From positions 124,001-188,000 of the forward strand of contig NZ_PSZE01000002.1 of assembly GCF_002933465.1 (NCBI RefSeq): a DNA stretch of 64,000 nucleotides, read 5' to 3'. The notes beneath the pieces are model-generated. The model was not told the DNA's origin and made no database searches. It saw nothing but the letters and a program-made list of their open reading frames with translations. Source of the DNA: Nocardia nova. Its GTDB lineage: Bacteria > Actinomycetota > Actinomycetes > Mycobacteriales > Mycobacteriaceae. A program made the translations under genes and the position numbers. Numbering within the stretch: the first letter of the stretch is position 1; every line of letters starts with the position of its first letter. Below, in pieces: positions 8,349-16,320 of the stretch.

Positions 8349-9749
8349 TCAGCGCTGGGCGTGGGCCGCCTTCAGTAGCGCGGAGATGCTGTCGTGCACG
8401 GCGTCGGCCATCCTGTCCGGATCGGGCACCAGCTCACGACAGGCGATGAAGCCGAAATCGAGATCGCCGTTGGCCGACAACACCGTGACATTGAGGCCGG
8501 CGCCGTGGAAGACCGGGCCGAAGGGGAACAGCGCATCGATGCGGTGGCCGAGGAAGTACAGCGGCTGCTGCGGTCCGGGCACATTGGAGATCACCAGGTT
8601 GTGCACCACCGGATGCCGTTCGGCGAGTTTGAACGACGAATAGGCGCGCACCGCGAGCCGGAAGGTGTTCGGCGGGGCGTATTCGGCCCAGTCCTGCAGG
8701 AAGTCCGCGCCCAGGACTTCGTGCTCCTCCTTCGCGCCGACGTTGCCGTGCGCGATCAGGTGCAGCCGCTCGACCGGGTCCTCGACGTCGGTGTAGAGCT
8801 GAGCGAACAGCGTCGATACCTTGTTGACGCCGCGTTCGTGCCGCGTCGTCTCGTGGGTGGAGACCGGCACGGAGGCGATCAGCGAGGTCTCCGGCAGTTC
8901 GTCGTGCTCGCTCAGATACTGGCGCAACGCGCCCGCGATGACGGTGAGGACCACGTCGTTGACCTTCACATCGAATGCGGCCCGGATCTCCTTGATCTCG
9001 TCGAGATCGGCGGTGGTGAAGGCGACACTGCGATGGCGGGTGATGGTCCGGTTGAAGGGCGTGCGCGGTGCGGTGAACGGCAGCGCCATACCTTGCTTGT
9101 CGGCCCGTCGGCGCTGCACCAGCCCGCCCAGTTTGCCCAGCGTCTTGGGCACCATGCCGACCACGCCGAGTTTCGCCGGCATCCGCACCAGCCCCTCGGC
9201 GGCGAGGGCGAGATCGTTGGGTTCGTCGGACTCCGAGTGGGTCTCGGCCGGCGGATCGGGATAGCGCACGCCCGGTTCGGCATCACACAGATAGGCCATC
9301 ATGTTGGCGCCGGTGACACCGTCGACGGCAGCGTGATGGTATTTCGAAACGACGGCCACCTTACCGTCGGCCAGGCCCTCGATCACCCACATCTCCCACA
9401 GCGGGCGGGTGCGGTCCATCGGCTGCGCCGCGATATCGGCGACCAGTTCGGCCAGCTCCTTCGGTCCGCCGGGGGAGGGGAGCCCGAGGCGGCGTACATG
9501 CCGGTCGAGGTCGAAGTCGTTGTCGGTGACCCAGACCGGGTGGTCGAGGTCGAACGGGACCCGATGGACGCGGCGGCGCATGGAGGGAATCAGGTGCAGG
9601 CGGCGCCCCAATTCCTCCTTCAGTGCGGTGAACTCGTAGTCCGTCCCGTCGGCGGGCGGGTCGAGGATCAGCAGCGCGCACACGTGCAGCAGTTGGGTGT
9701 CGGTCTCCAGGTACAGAAAGCTGGCATCCAGCCCGGTCAATCGCTCCAT
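8349..9749 (-). CDS. WS/DGAT acyltransferase (wax ester synthase/diacylglycerol acyltransferase)
   Basis: This 466-residue enzyme transfers fatty acyl groups from CoA to fatty alcohols or diacylglycerol, forming storage wax esters or triacylglycerol. It starts with the family MERLTGLDASFLYLET and carries the active-site motif KYHHAAVDGVTGANMM at about 136-151 (HHxxxDG, His138, His139, Asp143). The C-terminal half has NDVVLTVIAGALRQYL, VISNVPGPQQPLYFLGHRI and HGAGLNVTVLS, all conserved. Length is normal. A perfect KstR-type box lies 14-27 bases upstream, overlapping the likely promoter. With the nearby acyl reductase it could make wax esters. Substrate choice cannot be read from sequence. Confidence 0.93.
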   Translation of the reverse strand: MERLTGLDASFLYLETDTQLLHVCALLILDPPADGTDYEFTALKEELGRRLHLIPSMRRRVHRVPFDLDHPVWVTDNDFDLDRHVRRLGLPSPGGPKELAELVADIAAQPMDRTRPLWEMWVIEGLADGKVAVVSKYHHAAVDGVTGANMMAYLCDAEPGVRYPDPPAETHSESDEPNDLALAAEGLVRMPAKLGVVGMVPKTLGKLGGLVQRRRADKQGMALPFTAPRTPFNRTITRHRSVAFTTADLDEIKEIRAAFDVKVNDVVLTVIAGALRQYLSEHDELPETSLIASVPVSTHETTRHERGVNKVSTLFAQLYTDVEDPVERLHLIAHGNVGAKEEHEVLGADFLQDWAEYAPPNTFRLAVRAYSSFKLAERHPVVHNLVISNVPGPQQPLYFLGHRIDALFPFGPVFHGAGLNVTVLSANGDLDFGFIACRELVPDPDRMADAVHDSISALLKAAHAQR

Positions 9750-9762
9750 ACCTGTAGACTAT

Positions 9763-9776
9763 TAGAACACGTTCTA
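9763..9776. promoter_or_regulatory. KstR-type operator before the WS/DGAT gene
   Basis: TAGAACACGTTCTA is a perfect 14-base palindrome (it reads the same on both strands apart from the centre) and a full match to TnnAACnnGTTnnA. It is 14 bases from the start codon at 9749, so binding would block transcription or initiation directly. It is flanked by CTAT and GTTTT, AT-rich as expected of a promoter. Confidence 0.75.
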
Positions 9777-9805
9777 GTTTTGGCTGAAACGGTAGGGGAG
9801 TTCGG

Positions 9806-10522
9806 TCACATTCCGGCGGGTTTCGTGCACGCGATCAGTTGCGAGACGGTCACGAAACCGTAACCGCGCGAACGGAGTTCTGCGACGATGCGCGGAATCG
9901 CCGCCTCTGCGGCCGGCTGGTACATCGCGTGCAACAGAATGATCGACCCCGGCCGGGTACGGTTCACCGTGTCGGAGACTATGGCATCGGTGCTCGCCCC
10001 GCCGGTGGAATCGGATTCGACATCCCACATCACGGTGGTGCGGTCGTGGCGGGACAGATACCAGGGAAGTGTGACCAGCTTCTTTCCGTAGGGCGGGCGG
10101 AAGGTCACCGGGCCGTGGTAGCCGATGTGCTCGATCTCGGCGTCGGTGCGCTCTATTTCGTCGCGGACCGTGGCCGGGGTGACGAAGACCAGCCGCCGAT
10201 GGGTGTCGCTGTGGTTACCGAGCTCGTGCCCGGCCGCCGCGATCTGCGCCCCGTAGTCGCGATGGGCTGCCAGCTCGCGGCCGACGAGGTAGAAGGTGGC
10301 CGGAACATGTTCGGCGGCAAGGGTTTCCAGAATCGCGGAGGTGCGGTCGGTGGGGCCGTCGTCGATGGTCAGCGCGACAACCTTGCCGCTGGTGTCGACG
10401 CGGTGGACCACGCGCCCGGCGACCTGGAAGGTCCGCGAATTCATCAGGATGTACGTGCCGATCGACAGCACCGTCGCGACAACGACGACGATCCCGCCGC
10501 CGAACAGCAGCCTGCGTTTCAT
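9806..10522 (-). CDS. Membrane-anchored polysaccharide deacetylase (NodB fold)
   Basis: A 238-residue NodB-homology protein. Residues 5-26 form an uncleaved-type signal anchor (LLFGGGIVVVVATVLSIGTY). The catalytic motifs appear in order: LTIDDGPTD (Asp-Asp, motif 1), ELGNHSDTHRR (HxxxH metal ligands, motif 2), RPPYGKKL (motif 3), WDVESDS (motif 4) and IILLHAM (motif 5). Such enzymes remove N- or O-acetyl groups from peptidoglycan or other glycans outside the membrane. It lies between the acyl reductase and the WS/DGAT gene on the same strand but is separated from the former by a terminator hairpin. Link to lipid genes is positional only. Confidence 0.9.
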   Translation of the reverse strand: MKRRLLFGGGIVVVVATVLSIGTYILMNSRTFQVAGRVVHRVDTSGKVVALTIDDGPTDRTSAILETLAAEHVPATFYLVGRELAAHRDYGAQIAAAGHELGNHSDTHRRLVFVTPATVRDEIERTDAEIEHIGYHGPVTFRPPYGKKLVTLPWYLSRHDRTTVMWDVESDSTGGASTDAIVSDTVNRTRPGSIILLHAMYQPAAEAAIPRIVAELRSRGYGFVTVSQLIACTKPAGM

Positions 10523-10530
10523 CGGCGAAA

Positions 10531-10561
10531 CCTACCACCGGACACAGGGTCCGGTGGTAGG
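10531..10561 (-). terminator. Hairpin terminator after the two-domain reductase
   Basis: CCTACCACCGGAC and GTCCGGTGGTAGG are perfect 13-base arms around ACAGG. The hairpin lies seven bases past the stop of the minus-strand reductase gene (10568) and just before the deacetylase start. No long T-run follows, as is common in actinobacteria. Confidence 0.7.
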
Positions 10562-10567
10562 TGCGGA

Positions 10568-12583
10568 TCACCAGTGCAGGCCGGGCAACCGGTTGACGAT
10601 ACGAGCCGCGGGGGTGGGCAATCCCATCAGCGGCTGCACCACCGGTGCGAGTGCCAGCAGCGGACTGCGGCCGCTGGCCTCGGCCGGATCGCTGGATGCG
10701 GCGCGGCCGTGCCTTGCCGCGGCGGATTCGCCGGTCCGCCGGAAGCCCTGGTGCAGAATGGCCTTCTTCACCGAGGGCATCACCGTGTCGATGACCTGGG
10801 CGAAGGTGCCGATCGGCGTGTCGATGCGCGCGGGCCGCTCTTCGAGTGCGCGCACTACTATCGCCGCCGCCTGGTCAGGGCTGTGCACCGGCAGTGATCG
10901 GTACATCTCGGTCGGAGCGATCATCGGGGTGCGCACCAGCGGCATCCGCACCGAGGTGAAGGTGATGCCGGCGTCGGCGTTCTCGACCGCCGCGATCTCG
11001 CTGAAGGTGTCCAGTGCCGATTTGCTCGCCACGTAGGCGGCGAAGCGCGGCTGTTTGGTCTGCACCGCGATCGAGGAGATGTTGACGACGTGGCCGAATC
11101 GGCGTTCCCGCATGGCCGGCAGCAAGGCCAGGATCAACCGTACCGCGCCGAAGTAGTTGACGGCCATCGTCCGCTCGAAGTCGTGCATGCGGTCGGTGGA
11201 GTTCAGCACCGAGCGGCGGATCGAACGCCCGGCGTTGTTCACCACATAGTCGACATGGTGATGGTCGGCGAGCACCTGCTTGACCAGCAGTTCGACCGCC
11301 TTCTCGTCGGTGATGTCGCACGAGTAGCTGTAGGCGTCGCCGCCCTGCTCGCGCACCTGGACGGCCGCCGCCTCGAGTTCGTCGACCCCGCGCGCCACCA
11401 TCAGCACCGTCGCACCGCGTCGCGCCACCGCGTGCGCGGTCGCCAGGCCGATCCCGGAGGAGGCGCCGGTGATGAGTACGATTCGGTCGCGCAGCCGGTC
11501 GCCGCCCCCGTGGCGGCGCGCCCGGTCGGGATCCAGGTGGGCGCGCCAGTACCGCCACAGATTCTCGGCGTAGGTGTCGAAGGCGGGGACCTCGAGATCG
11601 GTGCGGCGCAGTAGCGCCCGCGTGGAGTCGGAGACGAATTCCGACGCGAACGAGGTATGCGGGGCGACCTCGGCGGGAATGCCGAACTGGGTCAACAGGA
11701 AATCGCGCGCCGCGGTGACACCGGGCAGCCGGTTCAGCGTTGCCAGTGCGGTGTGGCTGCCCGGCACCGGACCCACGCCACCGGGTGCGCCGGCTGCTCG
11801 CGAGAGCGCGCCGTAGATTTCGGTGAACGGTTGCGGACGCGGGTTGACCAGGTGGAAGGTGCGCTTGTTCAGCCTCGGGCGGCCGATGAGCCCGACCATG
11901 GCCTGGGCGACGTAGTCGACCGGGACGATATTGGTCGCGCCGAGATCCGGCAGCGGCAGCGGCAGCCCGCCCGGCAGCGCGGCCAGCCGCGCGATCGCGG
12001 GGAAAAAGTAGTACGGACCGTCGATCTTGTCCATCTCGCCGGTGCGCGAATCGCCGACCACGATGGCCGGGCGATACACCCGCCAGCGCAGCCCGGTGCT
12101 TTCACGGACCAGTCGCTCGGCGGCGAATTTCGTTCGGTGGTAGGGGGATTCGAGATTCTGGCCGAGGTCGAAATCGTCTTCGAAGAATTTGCCGCGGTGG
12201 TCACCGGCCACCGCCACCGACGACACGTGGTGCAGCATCGCACCCAGTTCGGTGGCGAGCGCGATCACCGCACGGGTGCCGTTCACATTGGCCGCGTAAG
12301 CGGATTCCTCGTCGGCGGTCATGTTGTAGACCGCGCCCAGGTGCACCACGTGCTGTGCGGCCGGCGGTTCGTCCGCGAGTCCCAGACCTTCGGCCTTCAG
12401 GTCGCCGACCAGCGGAAACACTCGGTCGATGGCATTCCAGCGCGTGGCGAGTTCGGCCAGTTTGGCTGCCGAGGCCTCGCGCACGAGCACGTGCACCACG
12501 GCGTCGGCATCGGCGGTGAGCAGTCCCTCCACCACGCGCCGCCCCAGAAAACCCGTCCCACCGGTCACGATATAGGTGGCCAT
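10568..12583 (-). CDS. Two-domain SDR protein, likely fatty acyl-CoA reductase
   Basis: A 671-residue fusion of two Rossmann enzymes. Residues 1-350 are an extended SDR/NAD-binding-4 domain: YIVTGGTGFLGRRVVEGLL, VVHLGAVYNMTADE, and PYHRTKFAAERLV with the catalytic Tyr-xxx-Lys shifted to YHRTK. Residues ~375-650 are a classical SDR: IVLITGASSGIGLATAHAVA, YVVNNAGRSI, NISSIAV and YVASKSALDTF (Tyr and Lys). This layout matches mycobacterial acyl-CoA reductases (AcrA1/Rv3391 type) that make fatty aldehyde or alcohol. With the WS/DGAT 0.8 kb away it would supply alcohols for wax esters. The start at 12583 is fixed by AAGGAGGGG directly before it. The family is firm and the substrate inferred. Confidence 0.85.
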   Translation of the reverse strand: MATYIVTGGTGFLGRRVVEGLLTADADAVVHVLVREASAAKLAELATRWNAIDRVFPLVGDLKAEGLGLADEPPAAQHVVHLGAVYNMTADEESAYAANVNGTRAVIALATELGAMLHHVSSVAVAGDHRGKFFEDDFDLGQNLESPYHRTKFAAERLVRESTGLRWRVYRPAIVVGDSRTGEMDKIDGPYYFFPAIARLAALPGGLPLPLPDLGATNIVPVDYVAQAMVGLIGRPRLNKRTFHLVNPRPQPFTEIYGALSRAAGAPGGVGPVPGSHTALATLNRLPGVTAARDFLLTQFGIPAEVAPHTSFASEFVSDSTRALLRRTDLEVPAFDTYAENLWRYWRAHLDPDRARRHGGGDRLRDRIVLITGASSGIGLATAHAVARRGATVLMVARGVDELEAAAVQVREQGGDAYSYSCDITDEKAVELLVKQVLADHHHVDYVVNNAGRSIRRSVLNSTDRMHDFERTMAVNYFGAVRLILALLPAMRERRFGHVVNISSIAVQTKQPRFAAYVASKSALDTFSEIAAVENADAGITFTSVRMPLVRTPMIAPTEMYRSLPVHSPDQAAAIVVRALEERPARIDTPIGTFAQVIDTVMPSVKKAILHQGFRRTGESAAARHGRAASSDPAEASGRSPLLALAPVVQPLMGLPTPAARIVNRLPGLHW

Positions 12584-12615
12584 AACCCCTCCTTGCAGGT
12601 CGAACATGTTGTCGC

Positions 12616-12625
12616 ACAACGTTGT
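12616..12625. promoter_or_regulatory. Palindromic operator candidate before the acyl reductase
   Basis: ACAACGTTGT is a perfect 10-base palindrome, and it overlaps a second inverted repeat GTTGT-CGC-ACAAC ending at 12620. Both lie 33-45 bases upstream of the reductase start. Nested dyads of this kind are usual for TetR or MarR operators. The binding protein is unknown. Confidence 0.45.
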
Positions 12626-12757
12626 TCGTCCGACATGCGTCGGTGGATGCGGACTGAACGAATCGGCCTCTATCAGAATCGAGGTCGCTGTAGGAACCCC
12701 TGCGTGCCTAACTGGTGAGTAACTTTAGCTGTCGGCGAGTTGCGCCCGCAACCAAAC

Positions 12758-12800
12758 GGCGCCCCCTGTGGTGTGGGGCTTGTCACCACATGGGAGCGCC
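12758..12800 (-). terminator. Hairpin downstream of heme oxygenase
   Basis: GGCGCCCCCTGTGGTG pairs with CACCACATGGGAGCGCC with one bulged base. The structure lies 100 bases past the heme oxygenase stop, in the 316-base gap before the reductase start. It would end transcription from 12900 leftward. The rest of the gap (12626-12757, 12801-12899) shows no gene. Confidence 0.55.
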
Positions 12801-12899
12801 GATCAGTATGTGTAACAACGATTTTGATGTAACTCGGAGATGCATCTGGTTATCGACTAGCAACCTTCCGGTCGGACGTCCAGGAGTGTCCGGGGGAGG

Positions 12900-13580
12900 T
12901 CAGCCTTCGCGGCGGACCGGGAATTCGCTTGCCAGATCCGCGAATACGGCACTGTTGAGATCGAAGGCGCGCCGGCACTCGCCGAGTACTCGCTGCTTCT
13001 CCAGATCGTCGACGGCCAGTTCGTCGAGCAGGGTGCGGTAGCCGCGCTTGAAAGCGGCCGGGTTCGCGATCTGATCGAACACGTAGAAGCGCACCCCGTC
13101 GCCACGCTTGGGCAGCTGCCACAGCTTCGCCGCGGTGCCGCGAATAACCTGACCGCCGGACAGATCACCCAGATAGCGGGTGTAGTGGTGGGCCACATAG
13201 CCGGCGGGCCAGGTCAGCGCGCACTCGGTGATGCGGGCGGCGTACTCGGCGGTGGCGGGCAGCGCGTCGATGTCGTCGCGCCACTGCGGGCCGCCCAGAT
13301 GCGCCAGATCGTCTTCGAGATGCGCCAGGCGCGCGAGTTCGGGCCGGATGAACGGACCGGCGACCGGATCGTCGGCGAGGGTGTCCCAGTGCGCCTCGAG
13401 CGCCCGGTAGATGTGCCAGAGCTGGCCGGTGTAGCGATAGAACGCCCGGACGTCCAGGGCGCCGCCCAGCATGTCGCTCATGAAGGTGGAGTTCTCGGCG
13501 CGTTCGTGCTGTTCGGCGGTGGCGGAGCGGATCTGCGCGGAGAACGGCACGGGCTGCTCGGTGGAGGTGGCGTCCGGCAT
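12900..13580 (-). CDS. hmuO: Heme oxygenase (HmuO/HO-1 family), biliverdin-producing
   Basis: A 226-residue heme oxygenase that opens heme to biliverdin, CO and iron, an iron-acquisition step in the cytoplasm. Visible family features are IRSATAEQHERAENSTFMSD with the proximal heme-ligand His in EQHERAE, the distal glycine-rich helix YLGDLSGGQVIRG, and FYVFDQIANPAAFKRGYR. Length fits the bacterial HO-1-like group. An iron box-like sequence is placed 30-49 bases upstream, so induction under iron limitation is expected. It stands alone; no heme uptake genes adjoin. The symbol follows the corynebacterial enzyme. Confidence 0.93.
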   Translation of the reverse strand: MPDATSTEQPVPFSAQIRSATAEQHERAENSTFMSDMLGGALDVRAFYRYTGQLWHIYRALEAHWDTLADDPVAGPFIRPELARLAHLEDDLAHLGGPQWRDDIDALPATAEYAARITECALTWPAGYVAHHYTRYLGDLSGGQVIRGTAAKLWQLPKRGDGVRFYVFDQIANPAAFKRGYRTLLDELAVDDLEKQRVLGECRRAFDLNSAVFADLASEFPVRREG

Positions 13581-13609
13581 GATCCTGAGTTCCTCGCTTC
13601 GTGGACGGC

Positions 13610-13629
13610 AAGTATGGGTAACCTAACTT
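13610..13629 (-). promoter_or_regulatory. Iron-box-like site before heme oxygenase
   Basis: Reading the minus strand, GAAGTTAGGTTACCCATACTT resembles the IdeR/DmdR consensus TTAGGTTAGGCTAACCTAA, with a good TTAGGTTA half and a weaker second half. Its distance of 30 bases from the start and the gene's role in heme-iron release make DmdR/IdeR control likely. One-sided conservation keeps the confidence moderate. Confidence 0.5.
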
Positions 13630-14195
13630 CGCCTCCGACGATACCGGTCGATGAGCGTGGCGGAATCAAACTTTCGGACGAGAAAGGCGCGTCGGGCCGC
13701 ACACAGAGCACCGGTCGGCGGTGAATGAGCTGCCGCTTCTTCGCCGGCGCCCGGTCGCTGGATGCAGGAGAAGTCCAATCGGAACGGCGTCGACGCGTCC
13801 TGCGACTTTGCCGAGCATGCACGCCGTGGAATACCGGGGCGCCGTGCGCATCGTGGGCCCGACCGGGCTCCTGGGCATGAGCGTGCTCCGGCCATGTTGC
13901 GGCGCAGTGTGTTCGCGCAATTCACCGAAGAGAACCCGACCGGGGGCATGGCGGCCCCGGACTCGGCAAGCGAAATGTCGACTGTAGCGATATGGTTGCC
14001 TGCGGGCGGCGCCGCCATTTCAATAAGTACGTACGTACATATTTGTAATCGACATTCGGTTGATATTCTTAAAACGTCAGCGGCTGTAGTTTCACGATAA
14101 CGCCAGGTGTAGCAGCCTAATGCCTGAACAAAGGTGTTCTTCAAACTGAGGCAAGACAATTCGAATTCAGTTGTCATCCCGAAGGGAGCGATAGG
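13630..14195. other. Long intergenic region, partly AT-rich
   Basis: About 570 bases between the heme oxygenase promoter and a secreted-protein gene. The first half is GC-rich with frames of no recognisable family. The part from about 14015 to 14110 is unusually AT-rich for this genome and holds AAGTACGTACGTACATA (a GTAC run with dyad symmetry) and TAATCGACATTCGGTTGATA. It probably contains the promoter of the gene at 14196. No gene is supported. Confidence 0.5.
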
Positions 14196-14639
14196 ATGTC
14201 TGGCCTACCGGCTCGCGGAATCGTCGCAGTGCTCGCGGCGGTGGCCATGATCGTTTTTCTGCCCGGCATAGCGGCGGCTAACGCGGCCGCCACCTTCTCC
14301 ACCTCCGGTTCGGTACTCACAGCCCAGGTCAGCGGTGTGGCGAGTGGCGAATCGTGTGTGTTCAAGATCAACAGCGTGGTGAAGTATTCGAGCCCGGCAC
14401 CGAATCCGAGCACGTTGACCTATACGTACGACTTCAGTGGGACTTCTGCCGGGCAATATACGGCGGACGTCCAATGCGATGGCGGGCAGGGAATTTATTA
14501 CACGGCCGGCTCGACCGGCGTGACATGGAAAGGCAGCAATTTCGGCGGCACAGGCACCGGTGCGCGCTCAGCCGTGGATGTCCTCGTCCGCAACCTTCCC
14601 TTCCTCGCCCCGCTGTTCCCTCTGCTACAGCTCGACTAA
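14196..14639 (+). CDS. Small secreted protein of unknown function
   Basis: A 147-residue exported protein. The N-terminus has a clear signal peptide: a short basic start, hydrophobic IVAVLAAVAMIVFLPGIA, and an AAANA-type cleavage site near residue 28. The mature part (FSTSGSVLTAQVSGVASGES, then YTYDFSGTSAGQYTADVQCD) is Ser/Thr/Gly-rich, probably an all-beta, Ig-like fold, with two cysteines (about 52 and 94) that could form a disulfide. It ends in a hydrophobic stretch, NLPFLAPLFPLLQLD. An AGGGAG ribosome site lies about ten bases before the ATG. No family is recognised; similar short secreted proteins are common in Nocardia. Confidence 0.7.
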   Translation: MSGLPARGIVAVLAAVAMIVFLPGIAAANAAATFSTSGSVLTAQVSGVASGESCVFKINSVVKYSSPAPNPSTLTYTYDFSGTSAGQYTADVQCDGGQGIYYTAGSTGVTWKGSNFGGTGTGARSAVDVLVRNLPFLAPLFPLLQLD

Positions 14640-14753
14640 TATTCGGCATGGTCGGCGACATCCGCATTTGTAGTCCACAGGTCAGCCCGTCCGTTCGTTT
14701 CGCTTGCGATGCAAGGATGTTCTCGTCGCCACGAAATCGCGTGGCCCGGCACG

Positions 14754-15503
14754 TCAGTCGGTTTCGGGCGGGCGATCGTATTTCTCGATCGTGGCCTTCG
14801 ATGTCGATCGATCCTGCAGGACCAGCTCCCACGGCCCGACATTCACGTCGAAGTTCTTTCCGAATCCCACCCACTTGCCTGCCAGGCGGGTCGCGGTGAG
14901 TTCCGACAGGAGTTGGATCGCGCCGAAGTACCGCGCGCCCTTGTAGTAGCCACTGGGCGCGGTGGTTTCCGACCAGGTGCCCGTCGCGATGTGCCCGTCC
15001 AGGGTCAGGTCGAGTTCGAGTGTCCCCGCCGCGGACCTCGGCAGACTGCGCACAGTGAGCCGTTGCTCGTGCTGCAGCACGACCACGTAATGCGACGACG
15101 TGAACGTCTGCTCGCGACCGGAGGAGTAGAACTCGTAGCGCGACAGCCAAATCCCGCTGTATGTACCGGAATTGGGCTGCGGAGCGGCCTGGCCCGGATG
15201 GCGCTCTCGGGGAACGTCGCCGATCGGCGAGTGGACTTCATGTCCAGCCGTGTCGTCCCCTGAGAGGCTGCGTCCAGCCATCACCGCGCCGAATCCGAGG
15301 CTTTCGATGGGCAGGCGCATCACCTGCTCCAAAGCCCGCGCATGCGAGGGGCGGGGATTCGTGGTCGCGCCGGATTCCCATCGCTGGACGAGTCGTTTCG
15401 TGGCGCTGACGCATCCGGCCTCGCGGAGCATGCGGGCCAAATCGTCTTGGCTGAGCAACCGGGCCGTGCGAGCGGCGCGTAAGGCGACGTTGGGTCTTCC
15501 CAT
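14754..15503 (-). CDS. XRE-type regulator with a C-terminal beta-rich domain
   Basis: A 249-residue protein. Residues 1-70 form an XRE-type helix-turn-helix: ALRAARTARLLSQDDLARML, then KRLVQRWESGATTNPRPSHA. A linker of about 40 residues follows. The C-terminal ~130 residues start SGTYSGIWLSRYEFYSSGRE and continue HYVVVLQHEQRLTVRSLPRS, GTLELDLTLDGHIATGTWSE, YYKGARYFGAIQLL and AGKWVGFGKNFDVNVGPWEL. Repeated strand-turn patterns with Gly-Trp ends suggest a lipocalin-like or beta-barrel sensing domain. I infer a ligand-responsive regulator. No target is evident; neighbours on both sides are small unknown genes. Confidence 0.75.
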   Translation of the reverse strand: MGRPNVALRAARTARLLSQDDLARMLREAGCVSATKRLVQRWESGATTNPRPSHARALEQVMRLPIESLGFGAVMAGRSLSGDDTAGHEVHSPIGDVPRERHPGQAAPQPNSGTYSGIWLSRYEFYSSGREQTFTSSHYVVVLQHEQRLTVRSLPRSAAGTLELDLTLDGHIATGTWSETTAPSGYYKGARYFGAIQLLSELTATRLAGKWVGFGKNFDVNVGPWELVLQDRSTSKATIEKYDRPPETD

Positions 15504-15769
15504 GCGGCAACTGTAGGGGAATGACGCCTAAATGTCGCCCCGATTGTGCGCGTATTGACGTCGGTTTCGTCGTCGCCCGGAGGTGGTGGTGTCAGCAAAT
15601 CTGGCATGGCCGCGCAGCCGGAGGGCCAACTGATCCGGGTCGCGGTATTCGGAACCGGACTGTGAGGGGTGTGCAATGTGGATTCTGTTCCTGCTCACCG
15701 CGCGTGTTGACCGTCGCGCTCGTGCGCGTGCCGCTGCGGGGGCGACGTGCGTCGCCGGAGTCGGCGCCG

Positions 15770-16084
15770 ATGAGGGATGCGCGACCGATAGCGCTGGGGT
15801 GGGTACATCCGGAGTCGTCGTGTCCGGATTGGGACGTGGCTCGGGTTCGGCGGCTGGCCGAACGTCTCGGCTATCGGCTCGTGTGGGCGCCGGAGGTGGG
15901 CCTGATACCGCTCGCTGACCAGGTCCGCGCGGCCGGCGCCGATACTGTAATCGCGCCGACAACAGAGCATTTCGACTTTCTCACACTTAATTCGGTGATG
16001 TCGGTCGCCGACGTGGAGATCGTGAATCCGCGGGTGTCGTTCTCACGGTGGGCTACCGGATCGCAACCCGAACGTGACCGGTAG
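15770..16084 (+). CDS. Small conserved-looking protein of unknown function
   Basis: A 104-residue frame: ALGWVHPESSCPDWDVARVR, RLAERLGYRLVWAPEVGLIP, LADQVRAAGADTVIAPTTEH, FDFLTLNSVMSVADVEIVNP, RVSFSRWATGSQ. The pattern (a strand, a helix ending in RLAERLGY, a second strand, then a helix and a strand ending in IAPTTEHFD) resembles short nocardial proteins built like the N-terminal fold of serine resolvases, but no catalytic Ser is seen, so I do not call it a recombinase. The ATG at 15770 is the best start; codons further upstream keep the frame open but read as low-complexity sequence. Role unknown. Confidence 0.5.
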   Translation: MRDARPIALGWVHPESSCPDWDVARVRRLAERLGYRLVWAPEVGLIPLADQVRAAGADTVIAPTTEHFDFLTLNSVMSVADVEIVNPRVSFSRWATGSQPERDR

Positions 16085-16320
16085 GCGGCCGACAGCGCCG
16101 AGGGTGAGTGGTGTGGTCGAATCTGGCACGCGGCGGCGACCTGAGTGGTCGGATTTCCAGCTGTTCGCACGATCGGGATCAATGATGCAAATCGGGCGAA
16201 AGCGGCGAGTTCGGACAAGCTCGGACAAGTCGGGCGCGTGGTGGCGCGCGTGAGACTCGTTGTGTTACAACAGGTTTACGGATAGTTCCCTAAGCTAATT
16301 AGTTATTGAGAGGCGGCGGA

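Noticed and set aside
13623..14177. Open frames between heme oxygenase and the secreted-protein gene
   Set aside because: They lack ribosome sites and natural composition, and mix Cys/Arg/Pro without a recognisable domain.
15770..16084. Serine resolvase
   Set aside because: The strand-helix pattern is only superficially similar; no catalytic Ser-Arg motif and no DNA-binding domain are present.
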